Assembly: GCF_026230105.1 (NCBI RefSeq)
Contig: NW_026614263.1
Span: 1 to 64,000 of the forward strand
DNA length: 64,000 nt
Direction: 5' to 3'
Source: Diorhabda sublineata
Taxonomy: Eukaryota > Arthropoda > Insecta > Coleoptera > Chrysomelidae
Below the pieces are notes generated by a model. It did not search any database and was not told where the DNA came from. It was given only the letters and a program-made list of their open reading frames with translations. Below, one piece after another: positions 63,914-64,000 of this stretch. Position 1 is the stretch's first letter. Every line of letters begins with the position of its first letter. Position numbers and translations under genes: made by a program.

Positions 63914-64000
63914 CTCAATGGGCTTCAATGGATGTTATTCGATGATATCTGACAAAGTTAGATGCAAACTCACTAAAATATATGAGAAATGTTGAAATTC
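63914..64000. repeat. Partial monomer at the right edge (87 bp)
   Basis: G-type with 'actaaaat', the expected second member of the zone 4 HOR. It is cut by the window edge at gaaattc, so the array continues to the right. Base 1 is the start of a complete monomer and the window shows no flanking sequence, so the array probably continues to the left as well. Confidence 0.95.

Larger units (their letters stand above)
1..64000. repeat. 147-bp AT-rich satellite array, whole window
   Basis: The motif 'ctcaatgg' and its variants recur every 147 bp from base 1 (1, 148, 295, 442 and so on) to the right edge. I count 435 complete monomers and one partial, all in the same orientation. Indels explain every departure from 147: six monomers gain 1 base, twelve lose 1, eight lose 2 and one loses 10, net -32, which matches the last monomer start at 63914 exactly. 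The reference monomer has 46 G/C in 147 bp (31%). Landmarks are GATATC at 31-36, an imperfect dyad at 60-73, ttcgac at 86-91 and GAAAATTTTC at 114-123. No open frame exceeds about 37 codons on either strand. By family behaviour this is probably centromeric or pericentromeric satellite DNA of a eukaryote; the species is not identifiable from the sequence alone. Confidence 0.97.
50841..64000. repeat. Zone 4: most regular zone, 7-8-mer HOR
   Basis: About 90 monomers drawn from few types. The order is T-type B-tail; G-type with 'actaaaat' and B-tail; 'cttaatggg' A-tail; one to three plain G-type A-tail; T-type B-tail; 'cttaatggg' again; then restart, sometimes with an extra T-type A-tail monomer. 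Monomers with 'actaaaat' start at 50988, 51723, 52752, 53781, 55986, 57015, 58191, 59220, 60396, 61278, 62307, 63189 and 63914, mostly 5 to 8 monomers apart. The low diversity implies recent homogenisation. Confidence 0.85.

Noticed and set aside
1..64000. Protein-coding genes or a repeat-containing protein
   Set aside because: 147 is divisible by 3, so a frame could persist across monomers. However, stops recur in all six frames of the monomer; the longest forward run is 37 codons (monomer positions 33-143) and reverse runs are no longer than about 35.
1..64000. CRISPR array
   Set aside because: The repeats are contiguous 147-bp units that vary at a few linked sites; there are no short identical repeats separated by unique spacers and no cas genes.
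1..64000. Human-type alpha satellite or the Arabidopsis 178-bp centromere repeat
   Set aside because: The period is 147, not 171 or 178, and I see no recognisable shared sequence.
1..64000. Naming the source species from a known satellite near 147 bp
   Set aside because: Satellites of roughly this length exist in several plants and animals, and I cannot match the sequence to one with confidence. A search of satellite databases with one monomer would decide it.
1..64000. Pure assembly artefact of a short repeat
   Set aside because: Ordered private variants, nested HORs and length variants inherited with their blocks are hard to produce by misassembly. Local errors, such as in the 2646-8233 duplication, remain possible.

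Overview
The whole window is one uninterrupted tandem array of an AT-rich satellite repeat with a 147-bp monomer. Reading monomer by monomer from base 1, I count 435 complete monomers plus an 87-base partial one at the right edge. All are head-to-tail in one orientation. The lengths close exactly: 408 monomers of 147 bp, 6 of 148, 12 of 146, 8 of 145 and 1 of 137 fill 1-63913. There is no unique sequence, transposable element, inversion or gene. A reference monomer is about 31% G+C. Stop codons fall in every forward and reverse frame of the monomer, so no open frame exceeds about 37 codons.

A homogeneous array of this size with higher-order repeats (HORs) is typical of centromeric or pericentromeric heterochromatin in a eukaryote. 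I do not recognise the family and cannot say whether the source is a plant or an animal. The 147-bp period equals the DNA length of a nucleosome core particle and is 14.0 turns at 10.5 bp per turn. Every monomer carries an A4T4 tract (GAAAATTTTC), a classic bend element. In about half of them it sits inside a perfect 14-bp palindrome.

Monomer variation falls on a few linked sites. Numbered from 'ctcaatgg' = 1, these are: positions 9/17 (T/C, 'T-type', or G/G, 'G-type'); positions 39-43 (caaag, cagag, gagag or taaag, with some gtgaaaacg/gtgaaaaag); position 53 onward (gcaaactcac or gcgaagtgac); position 95 (cacatt or aaatt); and the tail from 123 (caattattac 'A-tail', ccatattttc 'B-tail', or caataattac). 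The order of these variants defines four zones. Zone 1 (1-17926) is a diverse mosaic with a 1322-bp 9-mer cassette present four times and several large duplications. Zone 2 (17927-35126) has cacaatagg and gaacatag markers and ends in a 2499-bp 17-mer present twice in tandem. Zone 3 (35127-50840) has a 1321-bp 9-mer in four full copies and an 881-bp 6-mer in tandem. Zone 4 (50841-64000) is the most regular, with a 7-8-mer HOR of 1029-1176 bp.

There are no genes to work together. What the sequence records is a history of unequal exchange and segmental duplication at nested scales (3 to 22 monomers), with hybrid monomers marking old exchange points. The rightward gain in regularity suggests more recent homogenisation on that side. 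Monomer calls and identities were made by eye, so single-base differences may have been missed.
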